Shown: positions 1 to 9,226 of the stretch, piece after piece
How positions within the stretch are numbered: position 1 is the first letter of the stretch
Layout of the letters: every line of letters starts with the position of its first letter
Source: Rhodanobacter glycinis
Lineage (GTDB): Bacteria > Pseudomonadota > Gammaproteobacteria > Xanthomonadales > Rhodanobacteraceae
Direction: 5' to 3'
Length of the DNA stretch: 64,000 nucleotides
Assembly (NCBI RefSeq): GCF_006438785.1
Contig: NZ_RCZB01000002.1
Location: 434,001-498,000, forward strand
Notes under the pieces: generated by a model
What the model saw: only the letters and a program-made list of their open reading frames with translations
Database searches by the model: none
What the model was told of the DNA's origin: nothing
Translations under genes and position numbers: made by a program

Positions 1-71
1 TCCTCGATGCCAGTGACACGCGCAATGTCGGTGGTTCACGCGGTTTCGTGATGCTGCAAGGAACTTTCTAG
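1..71 (+). CDS. 3' end of a gene upstream of kdpC; possible outer-membrane barrel C-terminus
   Basis: Only the last 22 codons are in the window. The frame that opens at position 3 and stops at TAG 69-71 reads LDASDTRNVGG, then SRGFVMLQGTF. Frame 2 stops almost at once and frame 1 also stops inside this stretch. The gene expected before kdpC is kdpB, but KdpB normally ends in a hydrophobic membrane helix and this tail does not resemble one. A terminal Phe with alternating hydrophobic residues resembles the C-terminal strand signal of outer-membrane beta-barrels. A porin-like gene inserted between kdpB and kdpC is therefore possible. The fragment is too short for a firm call. Confidence 0.35.
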   Translation, partial: LDASDTRNVGGSRGFVMLQGTF

Positions 72-147
72 TGCGATCGATCCATGATCGCGAAATGCAA
101 CAAGCGGCCATCCATGGCCGCACTTTCAAAAAGAACGGTGACTACCC

Positions 148-732
148 ATGAGCAAACTATTGCGCCAATCCTTTGTCCTGCTGTTGCTGATGACCGTGAT
201 CACCGGCGTGCTCTATCCACTGGCCGCTACCGGGCTGACCCAGCTGATCTTTCCGCGGCAAGCCAACGGCAGCCTGATCGTGAAGGACGGCAAGCCAGTC
301 GGCTCGGCGCTGATCGGCCAGTCGTTCACCGATCCGAAGTACTTCTGGGGTCGTCCGTCGGCGACCTCGCCGAATGCGTACAACGCCAGCGCTTCGTCCG
401 GTTCCAACCAGGGACCGACCAACCCGGCGCTGACCGACGCGGTGAAGCAGCGCATCGCTGCGCTGCGGGCGGCCGATCCGGGCAATACTGCGCCGGTGCC
501 GGTGGATCTGGTCACCGCTTCGGGCAGCGGCCTCGACCCGGAGATCAGCCCGGCCGCGGCGCAGTACCAGGTGGCACGGGTGGCCAGGGCACGCGGGCTT
601 AGTACGTCGCAGGTGCAGGCGCTGGTGAACGAATACACCAGCGGGCGCCAGCTCGGCATGCTGGGCGAACCGCGGGTCAACGTGCTTCAGCTCAATCTCG
701 CGCTGGATACACCGCGGGCGCATGGCAGCTGA
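148..732 (+). CDS. kdpC: Potassium-transporting ATPase subunit KdpC
   Basis: KdpC is the small membrane-anchored subunit of the KdpFABC high-affinity potassium pump and stabilises the KdpA/KdpB complex. The 194-residue length is typical. One N-terminal membrane helix (about residues 7-28) is followed by the family block [15 protein letters not shown]. The motifs [20 protein letters not shown] and [17 protein letters not shown] are hallmark KdpC sequences. The ATG is preceded by a GGTGA element. kdpD follows after 39 bases, so the genes are probably one operon, with kdpA/kdpB lying outside the window to the left. Confidence 0.97.
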   Translation: MSKLLRQSFVLLLLMTVITGVLYPLAATGLTQLIFPRQANGSLIVKDGKPVGSALIGQSFTDPKYFWGRPSATSPNAYNASASSGSNQGPTNPALTDAVKQRIAALRAADPGNTAPVPVDLVTASGSGLDPEISPAAAQYQVARVARARGLSTSQVQALVNEYTSGRQLGMLGEPRVNVLQLNLALDTPRAHGS

Positions 733-771
733 TCGCGCTAACGTAGCGTCATTCACCGGACTGACCAGCGA

Positions 772-3465
772 ATGAGTGAGCCTTCCCGCGAAGCGCGTGC
801 CGATGCGTTGCTCAACACCGGGCACGACGAGAGCACCCACCGACTGAAGATCTTTCTCGGCGCCGCTCCCGGCGTCGGCAAGACCTACGCGATGCTGTCG
901 GCCGCGCGCGAGCTGAAGCGGCAGGGCATCGACGTGGTGGTCGGCCTGGTGGAGACGCACGGCCGCGCCGAAACCGCGGCCTTGCTGGAAGGCATGGAGG
1001 TGTTGCCGCGCCGCCAGGTGCGTTACAAGTCGTCCGACGGCAGCGAGCGCGACTTCACGGAGTTCGATCTGGATGCCGCGCTGGCGCGCAAGCCGGCGGT
1101 GCTGCTGGTCGACGAGCTGGCGCACCGCAATCTGCCGGGTGGCCGGCATGAGCGGCGCTGGCAGGACATCGCCGAGCTGCTCGACGCCGGCATCGAGGTC
1201 TACAGCGCGCTCAACGTGCAGCATCTGGAAAGCCTCAATGACCAGGTGCGCCGCATCACCGGCATCACCGTGCGCGAGACGGTGCCCGATGCGTTCCTCG
1301 ACCGTGCGCGCGACATCGTACTGGTCGACCTGCCGCCGCGCGAACTGATCGGCCGACTGAAGCAGGGCAAGGTCTACGTTCCGGAGACCGCGGCCGCCGC
1401 GCTGGACGCGTTCTTCTCGCCGACCAACCTGGCGGCGCTGCGCGAACTGGCGGTGGACACCATCGCCGGCCATGTGGACAGCGACCTGCGCGAACACATG
1501 CTGGCGCGCGGCGGCGCGATGCCCGTGCGCCGCCGCGTGATGGCGGCGATCGACGGGCATGCACAGAGCGAATACCTGGTGCGCGTGGCGCGGCGCATCG
1601 CCGAGCGTCGCGGTGCACCGTGGAGCGTGGCCTTTGTCGATACCGGCAGCCGGCTGGACCCGGCGCGACGCGAACAGCTGGATGCGGCGATGCGGCTGAC
1701 GCGCCGGCTCGGCGGCGAGGCGATCATCCTGCGCGGCCACGCGATTGCCGACGAACTGCTGGCGCATGCCGATCGCGAGGGCGTCGGCCAGATCATCCTC
1801 GGGCGTACGCGTGAACGGTTGGTGGCGCGCATGCTGGGCCGTTCGCTGACCCAGCTGCTGCTGCGCCGCGGTGCCCACATGGAGCTGACCATCATCGCCA
1901 CGCCGGTCGAGCGGGCGAAGGCGCGTCGGCGGTTGCGGCTGCCGCGCGAGCGCGGTTCGCGCGGTGAATACCTGTATGCCACGCTCGCCACGCTGGTCGC
2001 GTTCGGCCTGGCGTTCGTGGCCGATCGCTACCTGTCGGTGGCCAACCTGTCGCTGATCTTCCTCACCGCGGTGCTGGTGGTGGCGGTGCGCACACGCATG
2101 GCGGTGGCCGTCTATACGGCCATCCTGTGTTTTATCGGCTACAACTTCTTCTTTGCGCCACCGCGCTACACGCTGATGATCGCCAACGTCGACGACGTGC
2201 TGGCCGTGGTTCTGTTCCTGGTGGCCGCGCTGGTGTGTAGCCGACTCGCCACGCGGCTGGCCAGCCAGGTGGAGTCATTGCGCGGCGCCCACGTGCAGGC
2301 ACGTGCGCTGCTGACGCTGGGCCAGCAACTGACCACCAGCACCGACGCCGGCGGCATCCGCGACGCCGGCAGCCGGGCGCTGGCGCATGCGCTGCGCTGC
2401 GACGCGGCGATCCTCGCCCGCGACGCGGAGCAGGTGCTGCGCGCGGTGTCGAGCGTGCCGCCCGGACGCGCGCTGTCTGCCCAGGATCTGGCTGCCGCCG
2501 ATTGGAGCGACCGGCACGGCGAACAGGCCGGTCGCTACACCGACACCTTGAACGGCGCGCCATGCTGGGTACTGCCGCTGGGCAGCGAAACCCGTCCGCT
2601 GGGCGCGGTGGCGCTGCGTTTCGATCCCGCGTTGGGTGAGCCCGACCCCGACCAGCGCAGCCTCGCGCTGGCGATGACCCAGGACATCGGCCAGGCGCTG
2701 GAACGTGCGCGGTTGTCGGATGAGCTCGAAGGCGCACGCGTGCAGGGCGAGACCGAACGCCTGCGCAACGCGCTGCTGTCGTCGGTGTCGCATGACCTGC
2801 GCTCACCACTGGCCTCGATGATCGGCGCCGCCGGCACCCTGGTCAGCTACGAGGACAAGCTGCCGCCGGACGAGCGGCGCGAACTGCTGGAGGCGATCCT
2901 CGGAGAGGGCCAGCGGCTCGACCGCTACATCCAGAACCTGCTCGACATGACCCGGCTCGGCCACGGCACGCTGAAGCTCAACCGCGACTGGACCGACAGC
3001 GCGGAGATCGTGGCCGCGGCGGTGGGCCGGCTGCGCAAGCTGTTTCCCGACCTGCGGGTGGAGACGCTGGCACCGGCCGAGCCGGTGCTGCTGTACGTGC
3101 ATCCGGCGCTGATCGAGCAGGCGCTGTTCAACATCCTGGAAAATGCCGCGCGTTTCTCGCCACCGGGTGAGGCTGTGCGTGTGACCGCGCGCAGCATCGA
3201 CGACTGCCTGCAGATCGATGTCGGCGACCGCGGTCCGGGCATTCCGGAGGACGAGCGCTCGCGCATCTTCGACATGTTCTATTCGGTATCGCGCGGCGAC
3301 CGTGCGCCCCAAGGTACCGGGCCAGGCACCGGGCTGGGCCTGGCGATCTGCCGCGGCATGATCGGCGCGCATGGCGGCAGTGTGGAGGCCTTGCCGGGCG
3401 ACGGCATCGGCACCACCATCCGTATCAGCCTGCCGTTGCCGGCGCCGCCCGACACAAACCCATGA
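772..3465 (+). CDS. kdpD: Sensor histidine kinase KdpD
   Basis: Membrane sensor kinase that controls kdp expression in response to potassium limitation or ionic stress. At 897 residues it is full length. The N-terminal KdpD domain holds a Walker A motif (GAAPGVGKT, about residues 31-39) and a Walker B-like LLVDELAH. A UspA-like domain follows (about 245-365), then four closely packed membrane helices (about 395-500), a GAF-like segment, the dimerisation helix with phospho-acceptor His674 in SVSHDLRSPL, and an ATPase domain with the N box (NILENAARFSPP) and G boxes (GDRGPGIP, GTGLGLAI). The stop codon overlaps kdpE by four bases (ATGA), which indicates translational coupling. Confidence 0.97.
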   Translation: MSEPSREARADALLNTGHDESTHRLKIFLGAAPGVGKTYAMLSAARELKRQGIDVVVGLVETHGRAETAALLEGMEVLPRRQVRYKSSDGSERDFTEFDLDAALARKPAVLLVDELAHRNLPGGRHERRWQDIAELLDAGIEVYSALNVQHLESLNDQVRRITGITVRETVPDAFLDRARDIVLVDLPPRELIGRLKQGKVYVPETAAAALDAFFSPTNLAALRELAVDTIAGHVDSDLREHMLARGGAMPVRRRVMAAIDGHAQSEYLVRVARRIAERRGAPWSVAFVDTGSRLDPARREQLDAAMRLTRRLGGEAIILRGHAIADELLAHADREGVGQIILGRTRERLVARMLGRSLTQLLLRRGAHMELTIIATPVERAKARRRLRLPRERGSRGEYLYATLATLVAFGLAFVADRYLSVANLSLIFLTAVLVVAVRTRMAVAVYTAILCFIGYNFFFAPPRYTLMIANVDDVLAVVLFLVAALVCSRLATRLASQVESLRGAHVQARALLTLGQQLTTSTDAGGIRDAGSRALAHALRCDAAILARDAEQVLRAVSSVPPGRALSAQDLAAADWSDRHGEQAGRYTDTLNGAPCWVLPLGSETRPLGAVALRFDPALGEPDPDQRSLALAMTQDIGQALERARLSDELEGARVQGETERLRNALLSSVSHDLRSPLASMIGAAGTLVSYEDKLPPDERRELLEAILGEGQRLDRYIQNLLDMTRLGHGTLKLNRDWTDSAEIVAAAVGRLRKLFPDLRVETLAPAEPVLLYVHPALIEQALFNILENAARFSPPGEAVRVTARSIDDCLQIDVGDRGPGIPEDERSRIFDMFYSVSRGDRAPQGTGPGTGLGLAICRGMIGAHGGSVEALPGDGIGTTIRISLPLPAPPDTNP

Positions 3466-4157
3466 CCTCAGCAGCACCGCGCATCCTGGTGATCGACGAC
3501 GAGGCGCAGATTCGCCGCTTCCTCGACATCGGCCTGCGCGCCGAAGGCTACGAGGTGCTGCTCGCCGCCAATGCGGCGGATGGACTGGCGCTGGCGGCCA
3601 CGCAGTCGCCCGATCTGGTGATCCTCGACATCGGCCTGCCCGATCGCGAAGGCCACGACGTGCTGGCCGAACTGCGCCAGTGGAGCCAGGTACCCGTGCT
3701 GATGCTGTCCGTGCGCGATGCGGAGAGCGAGAAGGTGCGCGCGCTCGACCATGGCGCCAACGACTACGTGACCAAGCCGTTCGGCATCCAGGAGCTGATG
3801 GCGCGCCTGCGCGCGCTGCTGCGCAACCGCCCCGGCGAGCCGGAGCTGCCGCCGCGCTACGACGACGGCCACCTCGCGGTCGACATGGCGCGCCGCGAGG
3901 TTCGCCTGGATGGCGCATTGCTGTCGCTCACCCGCAAGGAATTTGCCGTGCTGGCTTTGCTGCTGCACCACAGCGGCCGCGTGGTGACCCAGCAGCAGGT
4001 GCTGCGCGAGGTGTGGGGCCCCACCCATGTGCAGGACACCCACTACCTGCGCATCGTGCTGGGCAAGTTGCGCCAGAAGCTGGGCGACGATCCCGTCTCG
4101 CCGCGCTGGCTGAAGACCGAGCCGGGAGTGGGTTATCGGTTTCTCGGCGGCAGCTGA
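3462..4157 (+). CDS. kdpE: Response regulator KdpE
   Basis: OmpR-family response regulator, the partner of KdpD and activator of the kdp operon. Its 231 residues comprise a receiver domain (about 6-120) with the acidic pair in VIDDEAQ, phospho-acceptor Asp56 in VILDIGLPD and the conserved Lys in DYVTKPFG. A C-terminal winged helix (about 130-228) contains the block LTRKEFAVLALLLHHSGRVV. The start overlaps the kdpD stop by four bases. The gene is convergent with the LysR gene, 61 bases away, and no clear intrinsic terminator is visible in that gap. Confidence 0.97.
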   Translation: MTSAAPRILVIDDEAQIRRFLDIGLRAEGYEVLLAANAADGLALAATQSPDLVILDIGLPDREGHDVLAELRQWSQVPVLMLSVRDAESEKVRALDHGANDYVTKPFGIQELMARLRALLRNRPGEPELPPRYDDGHLAVDMARREVRLDGALLSLTRKEFAVLALLLHHSGRVVTQQQVLREVWGPTHVQDTHYLRIVLGKLRQKLGDDPVSPRWLKTEPGVGYRFLGGS

Positions 4158-4218
4158 AGTCGCTCCCTGATGGCCGACGGCCCGGAACGGTTCCTGGCGT
4201 GGCGCAGGGGAGTCTGTT

Positions 4219-5142
4219 TCAAGCCCGCTTTCTCGCACGCGGTGCTCCAGGCTGCCTGCTCGCGAGTTTCTCCAGTTCCTGCAGCAGCAACGCTACGGGT
4301 GCCTTCAGCCGTGGCGGCAACGGGCGGTGGACGAGCCATGCAACGATATCGGACTTGAAGTCGCTCACGCTGAGCACCTTCAGTGTTTCCCGGTACGCGC
4401 TCGATGCGAGCAGGTCGGCGGTGATCATGCCGACCCCCGCGCCGCGCGAGACCAGCGACAGTTGCAGGTCGGCGCCGATGGCTTCGACCGCGACGTCGAA
4501 CGGCAGCCCTTGTGCTTCCATCGAGCGGCGGAGCGCGGATCGCATGCCGCAGCCGTTCTGGCTGAGAACCCAGGGAAAGGCGGAAAGATCCTTCAAGCTG
4601 ACCCGTGTACGCAGGTTCAGGGCAGGTGACGCGACGATCCTGATCGGTTGCCGGCTGAACGCGTGGGCTGTCAGGCCGGCGGGCGGCGCCGTGTCTTCCG
4701 CGAACCCGATGACGGCGGCATCGAGCATGCCCTGCTCGACGTGCTCGACCAGGCTTTGCGACCAGCTGGTCTGGATGCGCAGCGTGAGTCGGGGGAAACG
4801 TTCGCGCAGGCCATCCACCGGTGCGGCCAGGGTCAAGTCGGCGAGATAGGGCGGCATGCCCAGCCGCAATTCACCGGTCGGCTCGACATCTTCGCGGACA
4901 AGCGCCATCAGGTCCGCCTCGGCGTGCAGCAGCTGGCGTCCCTTTTCGTAAACCTCGCGCCCCGCGGCGGTTGGACGCAGTGGTTTGGATTGCCGGTCCA
5001 GCAATTCGACGCCGAGCAGCATTTCCAGGCTCTGCATGCGGCGTGTTACGGCCGGCTGCGTGAGATGCATGGCTGCGGCCGCTTGCACGATCGAGCCAGT
5101 CTCGACGACCGCGATGAACGCGCTTATGTCACGGGTGTTCAT
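4219..5142 (-). CDS. LysR-family transcriptional regulator
   Basis: A 307-residue LysR-type regulator. The N-terminal winged helix-turn-helix (about residues 1-60) reads DISAFIAVVETGSIVQAAAA, followed by HLTQPAVTRRMQSLE, the usual LysR recognition block. The rest is a periplasmic-binding-protein-like effector domain (about 88-295). It is divergent from the MFS gene that starts at 5263. That arrangement is typical of a LysR protein controlling its neighbour, and the shared AT-rich promoter contains a dyad (5177-5189). The inducing ligand cannot be predicted. Confidence 0.92.
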   Translation of the reverse strand: MNTRDISAFIAVVETGSIVQAAAAMHLTQPAVTRRMQSLEMLLGVELLDRQSKPLRPTAAGREVYEKGRQLLHAEADLMALVREDVEPTGELRLGMPPYLADLTLAAPVDGLRERFPRLTLRIQTSWSQSLVEHVEQGMLDAAVIGFAEDTAPPAGLTAHAFSRQPIRIVASPALNLRTRVSLKDLSAFPWVLSQNGCGMRSALRRSMEAQGLPFDVAVEAIGADLQLSLVSRGAGVGMITADLLASSAYRETLKVLSVSDFKSDIVAWLVHRPLPPRLKAPVALLLQELEKLASRQPGAPRARKRA

Positions 5143-5176
5143 GGAGTGGGCCCGTCCGGGAATATTGTCTAATTCA

Positions 5177-5189
5177 CATAGTTACTATG
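5177..5189. promoter_or_regulatory. Candidate LysR operator in the divergent promoter
   Basis: CATAGTTACTATG is a perfect 6-bp inverted repeat around one central base. It sits in an unusually AT-rich stretch (about 5160-5230) between the divergent LysR and MFS genes. A TATTAT hexamer at 5192-5197 could be a -10 element for the MFS gene. The position between divergent genes suits a LysR site. Assignment to this regulator is inference. Confidence 0.4.
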
Positions 5190-5262
5190 AGTATTATTCA
5201 ATTGAAGCATGATATGCATGTATTTAACATCGCTGGCCTCTTGTTTGAAAAGGGTCTCCGCG

Positions 5263-6525
5263 ATGCGCTTCGATTCCCCGCACCAGCTCGCCATGGGAGA
5301 GGCGCGTGCACCGACACCTCCCTTGACCGGTCCGCTGACCGCGCTGTTCGCGTTTGCGGTGAGCGTCATCATCATCAACCTCACGGCGGCGCAGCCATTG
5401 ACGGGTCCCGTCGCCCGCGCATTGCATCTGCCTGCGTCACTCGTGGGGCTGGTTGCGATGCTTCCGCAGCTCGGTTATGCGGTGGGCATGCTCTTCGTCG
5501 TGCCACTCGCGGACTTGCTGGAAAACCGCCGGCTCACCGTCGTGACCCTGCTTTCCTGCGCGCTGATGCTGGCACTGGCGGCGGTGGCGCCGACGGCATC
5601 GCTGTTTTTCTTCGCCATCTGCTTCGCCGGAACGACATCGTGTGCGATCCAGATCCTGGTGCCGTTGGCGGCGGCGATGGCGCACCCGGACCGTCGCGGC
5701 AGCGCCGTGGGCAATGTAATGAGCGGCGTCATGCTGGGCATCCTGTTCTCACGCCCGCTGGCCAGCGTCGTGGCCGGCACGCTGGGCTGGCGTGCCTTCT
5801 ACGGCATTCTCGCGGGACTCGATGCACTGCTTGCCGTCGCGCTGTGGCGCTGGCTGCCGTTGCGCCAGCCGGCAAGCGCCCAGTCGTATCCGGCGCTGGT
5901 CGCATCGCTGTGGACCCTGTGGAGGCGCGAAGCGGTACTGCGTCGTTATGCGTATTCCGCCGCCATCGTGATGGCCGCGTTCGGTGCTTTCTGGACCGGC
6001 ATAGGCCTGCGCCTGGTACAGGCACCTTTCTCGCTCGGCAGTAACGGCCTGGCCATGTTCGCGTTCGCCGGCGTGGCCGGCATCGTCATTGCGCCGCTGG
6101 CCGGCAACGCCGGCGACCGTGGGTACAGCGCCGTGGGCATGCCCATCGCACACGCCTGCCTGCTTGCCGGAAGCGTGCTGGCCGGCATCGCCGGTACGGG
6201 CTGGTTCGGCCTGGACATCGCGGCACATCCGGCCCTTGCGCTGGCCTTGCTCGTCGCCGCCGCCATCATCGTCGATGCAGGTGCCATCGGTGACCAGACC
6301 CTCGGCCGCCGGGCAGTCAACATGCTTGACCCGGGCGCGCGCAGCCGATTGAACGGCCTCTTCGTAGGTGTGTTCTTCATCGGAGGCAGCATCGGTGCCG
6401 CGAGCGCCGGCGTGATGTGGGCGATTGCGGGATGGGCTGGCATCTGCACGCTTTGCCTGGCCTTCAGCGCGCTGGCATTCGTCGGTGACATGCTGGCCAG
6501 GCGCTACCGGCTCGACGCGGACTGA
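5263..6525 (+). CDS. MFS transporter (drug/arabinose-efflux type)
   Basis: Inner-membrane major facilitator of about 420 residues with about 12 predicted helices. The segment LPQLGYAVGMLFVVPLADLL plus ENRRLT corresponds to the loop 2-3 motif A region of the DHA1-like family. I chose ATG 5263 because AAGGG lies eight bases upstream. An in-frame ATG at 5209 would add 18 residues that look poor (MICMYLTSLASC) and would cover the promoter. It is divergent from a LysR regulator, so substrate-induced export is the simplest reading. Substrate unknown. Confidence 0.85.
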   Translation: MRFDSPHQLAMGEARAPTPPLTGPLTALFAFAVSVIIINLTAAQPLTGPVARALHLPASLVGLVAMLPQLGYAVGMLFVVPLADLLENRRLTVVTLLSCALMLALAAVAPTASLFFFAICFAGTTSCAIQILVPLAAAMAHPDRRGSAVGNVMSGVMLGILFSRPLASVVAGTLGWRAFYGILAGLDALLAVALWRWLPLRQPASAQSYPALVASLWTLWRREAVLRRYAYSAAIVMAAFGAFWTGIGLRLVQAPFSLGSNGLAMFAFAGVAGIVIAPLAGNAGDRGYSAVGMPIAHACLLAGSVLAGIAGTGWFGLDIAAHPALALALLVAAAIIVDAGAIGDQTLGRRAVNMLDPGARSRLNGLFVGVFFIGGSIGAASAGVMWAIAGWAGICTLCLAFSALAFVGDMLARRYRLDAD

Positions 6526-6804
6526 GCCAGGCAGCTGGTCCTGGATGCCTTTTGAAAGCCGGTTTTTCATGCGACGAGCTGCCACCGGGGACCGAGTCGT
6601 GCAACCCGCGCTCGGCGCTGACGACGGCCAGAACCCTTGCGGCGCCCGTCTTCCGCCACAGACGACCCGCAGCGGAGTCGGACCACGCGGGAACGGGGTT
6701 TCGGCAGGTGGATTCGGTGGCCGGCAAGGTTATGATAGCCAGCGAGATTCACCACATCGGCCGTAACTACTCCTGACGTACGGCCGACCCAACGAGGGCA
6801 TCCC

Positions 6805-7311
6805 ATGGCACGCGGCATCAACAAAGTCATCCTGGTCGGCAACCTTGGCGCAGATCCGGAAATGCGCCACACCGGCGGCGGCACCGCCGTCACCACGATC
6901 AACCTGGCCACCTCCGAATCGTGGACCGACAAGCAGTCGGGCGAGAAGCAGGAGCGCACCGAGTGGCACCGCGTGAAGCTGTTCGGCAGGCTGGCCGAGA
7001 TCGCCGGCGATTACCTGAAGAAGGGCCGTCAGGTCTACATCGAAGGCTCGCTGCGCACCGACAAGTACACCGACAAGGCCGGCGTCGAGCGCTACAGCAC
7101 CGACATCATCGCCAGCGAGATGCAGATGCTCGGCGGCAATGAGGGCGGCGGTGGCGGTGGCGGCGCTCCACGCGAACGCAGCCAGTCCAGCGGCGGCCAG
7201 CGTCAGGGCGGCGGTCAACCCCGCGGCGGCGACGACTACGGCAGCAGCCCGTCACGCCAGGCGCCGGCACCGGCCGACAGCGGTTTCGCTGACGACGAGA
7301 TTCCGTTCTAG
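6805..7311 (+). CDS. ssb: Single-stranded DNA-binding protein
   Basis: Binds and protects single-stranded DNA during replication, repair and recombination, and recruits partners through its C-terminal tip. The 168 residues comprise an OB fold (about 1-110; starts [18 protein letters not shown], contains [20 protein letters not shown]), a Gly/Gln/Arg-rich linker and the acidic tip DDEIPF. The 279 bases upstream hold no gene. A TATGAT hexamer at 6731-6736 may be a -10 element, but no good -35 is visible. A uvrA neighbour, common next to ssb, is absent here. Confidence 0.97.
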   Translation: MARGINKVILVGNLGADPEMRHTGGGTAVTTINLATSESWTDKQSGEKQERTEWHRVKLFGRLAEIAGDYLKKGRQVYIEGSLRTDKYTDKAGVERYSTDIIASEMQMLGGNEGGGGGGGAPRERSQSSGGQRQGGGQPRGGDDYGSSPSRQAPAPADSGFADDEIPF

Positions 7312-7345
7312 CGAACGCGCTCCCGCCTGTCGCGGCACACTGGAG

Positions 7346-7368
7346 CCCGCTTTCGAGCGGGTTCTTTC
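7346..7368 (+). terminator. Intrinsic terminator after ssb
   Basis: CCCGCT (7346-7351), a TTCG tetraloop and AGCGGG (7356-7361) form a compact stem-loop followed by TTCTTT. It lies 35 bases after the ssb stop and ahead of the convergent CcdA-like gene. Confidence 0.75.
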
Positions 7369-7395
7369 ATGTCCGGCGGAAGGTTGGCGGCGCCA

Positions 7396-8127
7396 TCACA
7401 GCGCGGTGGTCAGCCGGGTCAGCCAGTCCGGGCTGATCGACAGCAGCATCGCTTCGAGTCGGTGGTCCATGCCACTGAGGATCAGCAGCCCGAGCAGCGC
7501 GAACAGGCCGCCCATCGCGGACTTCGCGGCGCGGCCGAGCCGGTTCAGCGAGCCGCGCATGCGCAGCATGGTTGCGTGCGACGCGCCCCCCAGGATCAGC
7601 AGCGGCAGCCCCGCGCCCAGCCCGAAAAGCAGCATCAGCATGGCGATATGGGGCAGGTCCCGGCCCTGCGCCGCGAGCGTGGTGGCGGCGCCCAGCGTTG
7701 GGCCGACGCACGGGCTCCAGGCTACGCCCAGCAGCAGGCCGATCAGGAACTGGCTCGTCGGGCCTTCGCCGCGAATCGCGCCCAGTGCGTATTGGCCGGT
7801 ATTGCCTAGGCGCGCGCTGAAGCGCGCGAACACGGTCTGTAGCGATGGCAGCAGCATCACCGCGCCGAACACCAGCATCAGCGCGGCCGCCACCTGCCGC
7901 AACGTTTGCGTGTTCACGCCGACGGAAGCGCCCAGTGTCGCGATGAACGTGCCGACCAGCGCGAACGACAAGGCCAGCCCCAGCGCGAGTGCCGCCGTGC
8001 CAAACCGATGTGCGGACAGCGCCGAGGCAAGCAGGATCGGCAGGATCGGCAGCACGCAGGGCGACAGGATGGAGGCGGCACCGGCGAGAAAACCCACCGC
8101 ATAGGTGCCGATGCCGAAATCCATCAC
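7396..8127 (-). CDS. CcdA/DsbD-type transmembrane thiol-electron transporter
   Basis: Six- or seven-helix membrane protein of the cytochrome c biogenesis CcdA family, which carries reducing equivalents from cytoplasmic thioredoxin across the inner membrane to periplasmic thiol proteins. The 243 residues contain the two signature Cys-Pro sites, Cys24 in SILSPCVLPILP and Cys140 in VAWSPCVGPTLG. Its start overlaps the stop of the upstream exported thioredoxin by four bases (ATGA), so the two are translationally coupled. The likely role is to keep that thioredoxin, and perhaps the neighbouring cysteine-rich bufferin system, reduced in the periplasm. It is not next to cytochrome c maturation genes. 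Confidence 0.88.
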   Translation of the reverse strand: MMDFGIGTYAVGFLAGAASILSPCVLPILPILLASALSAHRFGTAALALGLALSFALVGTFIATLGASVGVNTQTLRQVAAALMLVFGAVMLLPSLQTVFARFSARLGNTGQYALGAIRGEGPTSQFLIGLLLGVAWSPCVGPTLGAATTLAAQGRDLPHIAMLMLLFGLGAGLPLLILGGASHATMLRMRGSLNRLGRAAKSAMGGLFALLGLLILSGMDHRLEAMLLSISPDWLTRLTTAL

Positions 8128-8507
8128 AGCGCCTGTTGCAGCGTCGCGCGGATCGCCGACTCCCGGGTCTGGCCGGTGGAGCGTCCCACCTCATGCCCCA
8201 TCCGGAAGATCACCAGGGTCGATTGCTGCGTCACCTTCAGGGCTTTTTCCAGCGCGGTTTCGGTGTCGTAGTCAGCCACGAAGATCGTCACCCCCCGCAG
8301 CGGCGGTTCGGCGCTGAGCCGGTCGATGATCGGCTGCTGCACCCGGCAGGTGGGGCACCAGTCGGCGTGGAAATAGACGGCTATCGGTTTGCCGGCGGCG
8401 TTGGCCTGGGCGAACTGCACCTGGTTGAATGGCACTTCGTCGGCCCTTGCCGTGGCGCTCGCCAGCAGCAGTGCGCCGCACAGAAACATGCCTGGAAATG
8501 CTTTCAT
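8124..8507 (-). CDS. Exported thioredoxin-fold protein
   Basis: Small periplasmic thiol oxidoreductase of 127 residues. Residues 1-22 form a signal peptide ending in ATARA. The thioredoxin active site is WCPTC (Cys51/Cys54) after the strand PIAVYFHAD. The later block TQQSTLVIFRMGHEVGR matches the usual cis-Pro region position, although the Pro itself is not obvious (QQSTLV), which is unusual. It is coupled to the CcdA-like gene by a four-base overlap and lies 72 bases downstream of DoxX on the same strand. The context suggests reductive thiol maintenance in the periplasm linked to metal homeostasis. Confidence 0.85.
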   Translation of the reverse strand: MKAFPGMFLCGALLLASATARADEVPFNQVQFAQANAAGKPIAVYFHADWCPTCRVQQPIIDRLSAEPPLRGVTIFVADYDTETALEKALKVTQQSTLVIFRMGHEVGRSTGQTRESAIRATLQQAL

Positions 8508-8579
8508 GAAGCCACCTGTTGCGGGGTTTGTTGTGGCATGCCGCGCCCGGAGTGGCGCGGTGCGTATCGGTGGCGCCGG

Positions 8580-9041
8580 TCATGCCGCCGCGCGGATGCC
8601 CAGCCAGCGCGCCAGCAGCGTGTCCAGACTGGCCTTGCCCGGGCCGGCGATCAGCAGCCAGAAGAAGATCAGGCTGTAGACGACCTCGTCCGCTTCGACG
8701 TAGTCGTCCAGGCCCATCAGGTTGCTCGACACCACCAGGGTCACCGCAACGATCATGTTGATGATCATCGGGATGCAGACCAGGCGGGTGAACAGGCCGA
8801 GCAGGATCAGCAGTCCGCCAAGCAGTTCGGTCCACGCCGACAGTGCCGCGCTGAACTCGGGAAACGGAATGCCCCAGCCGACGAAGCGCTGGGTGAAGCC
8901 GTCCAGGTTGTGCACCTTGGCAATGCCTGTTTCCAGCCAGAAGTAGCCGAATACCAGGCGCAGCACGAGCGGGCCAAGCCAGCGCACGGAGTGGAGCAGG
9001 TCGAGCAGGCGCGAAGCGCGGGCAGCGAGGAAAGAGCGCAT
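8580..9041 (-). CDS. DoxX-family membrane protein
   Basis: A 153-residue four-helix membrane protein of the DoxX/SURF4-like family. Family blocks visible are LVFGYFWLETGIAKVHN, WTELLGGLLILLGLFTR and the C-terminal helix YSLIFFWLLIAGPGKASLD. I chose the start MRSFLAARASRLL at 9041, because the longer in-frame extension is not protein-like. DoxX genes are recurrent companions of bufferin operons. Here the gene is divergent from bufA and leads a leftward DoxX, thioredoxin, CcdA set. Its biochemical role is not established; a redox or membrane-quinone link is often assumed. Confidence 0.88.
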   Translation of the reverse strand: MRSFLAARASRLLDLLHSVRWLGPLVLRLVFGYFWLETGIAKVHNLDGFTQRFVGWGIPFPEFSAALSAWTELLGGLLILLGLFTRLVCIPMIINMIVAVTLVVSSNLMGLDDYVEADEVVYSLIFFWLLIAGPGKASLDTLLARWLGIRAAA

Positions 9042-9226
9042 GGCGGGAATCCGGTGGAATGAGTGGGCAGCATGATGCGGACTGCGCCACTGCCTGCGCC
9101 ATGGTCGTGCGTCCATGCTTTCTTGCCGTGCGTCCGGTCCTGCCGGCGCCGGTGCGATGCCGGACGATCGGGCACAAAAACGGGATGCACGGGGACAGCC
9201 AGCGCCACTGGCGATGTCGAGAATGC

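Noticed and set aside
157-1878. 573-codon open frame on the minus strand opposite kdpC/kdpD
   Set aside because: Arg/Gln/His/Ala-rich shadow frame caused by high GC, antisense to well-supported kdpC and kdpD with clear domain motifs.
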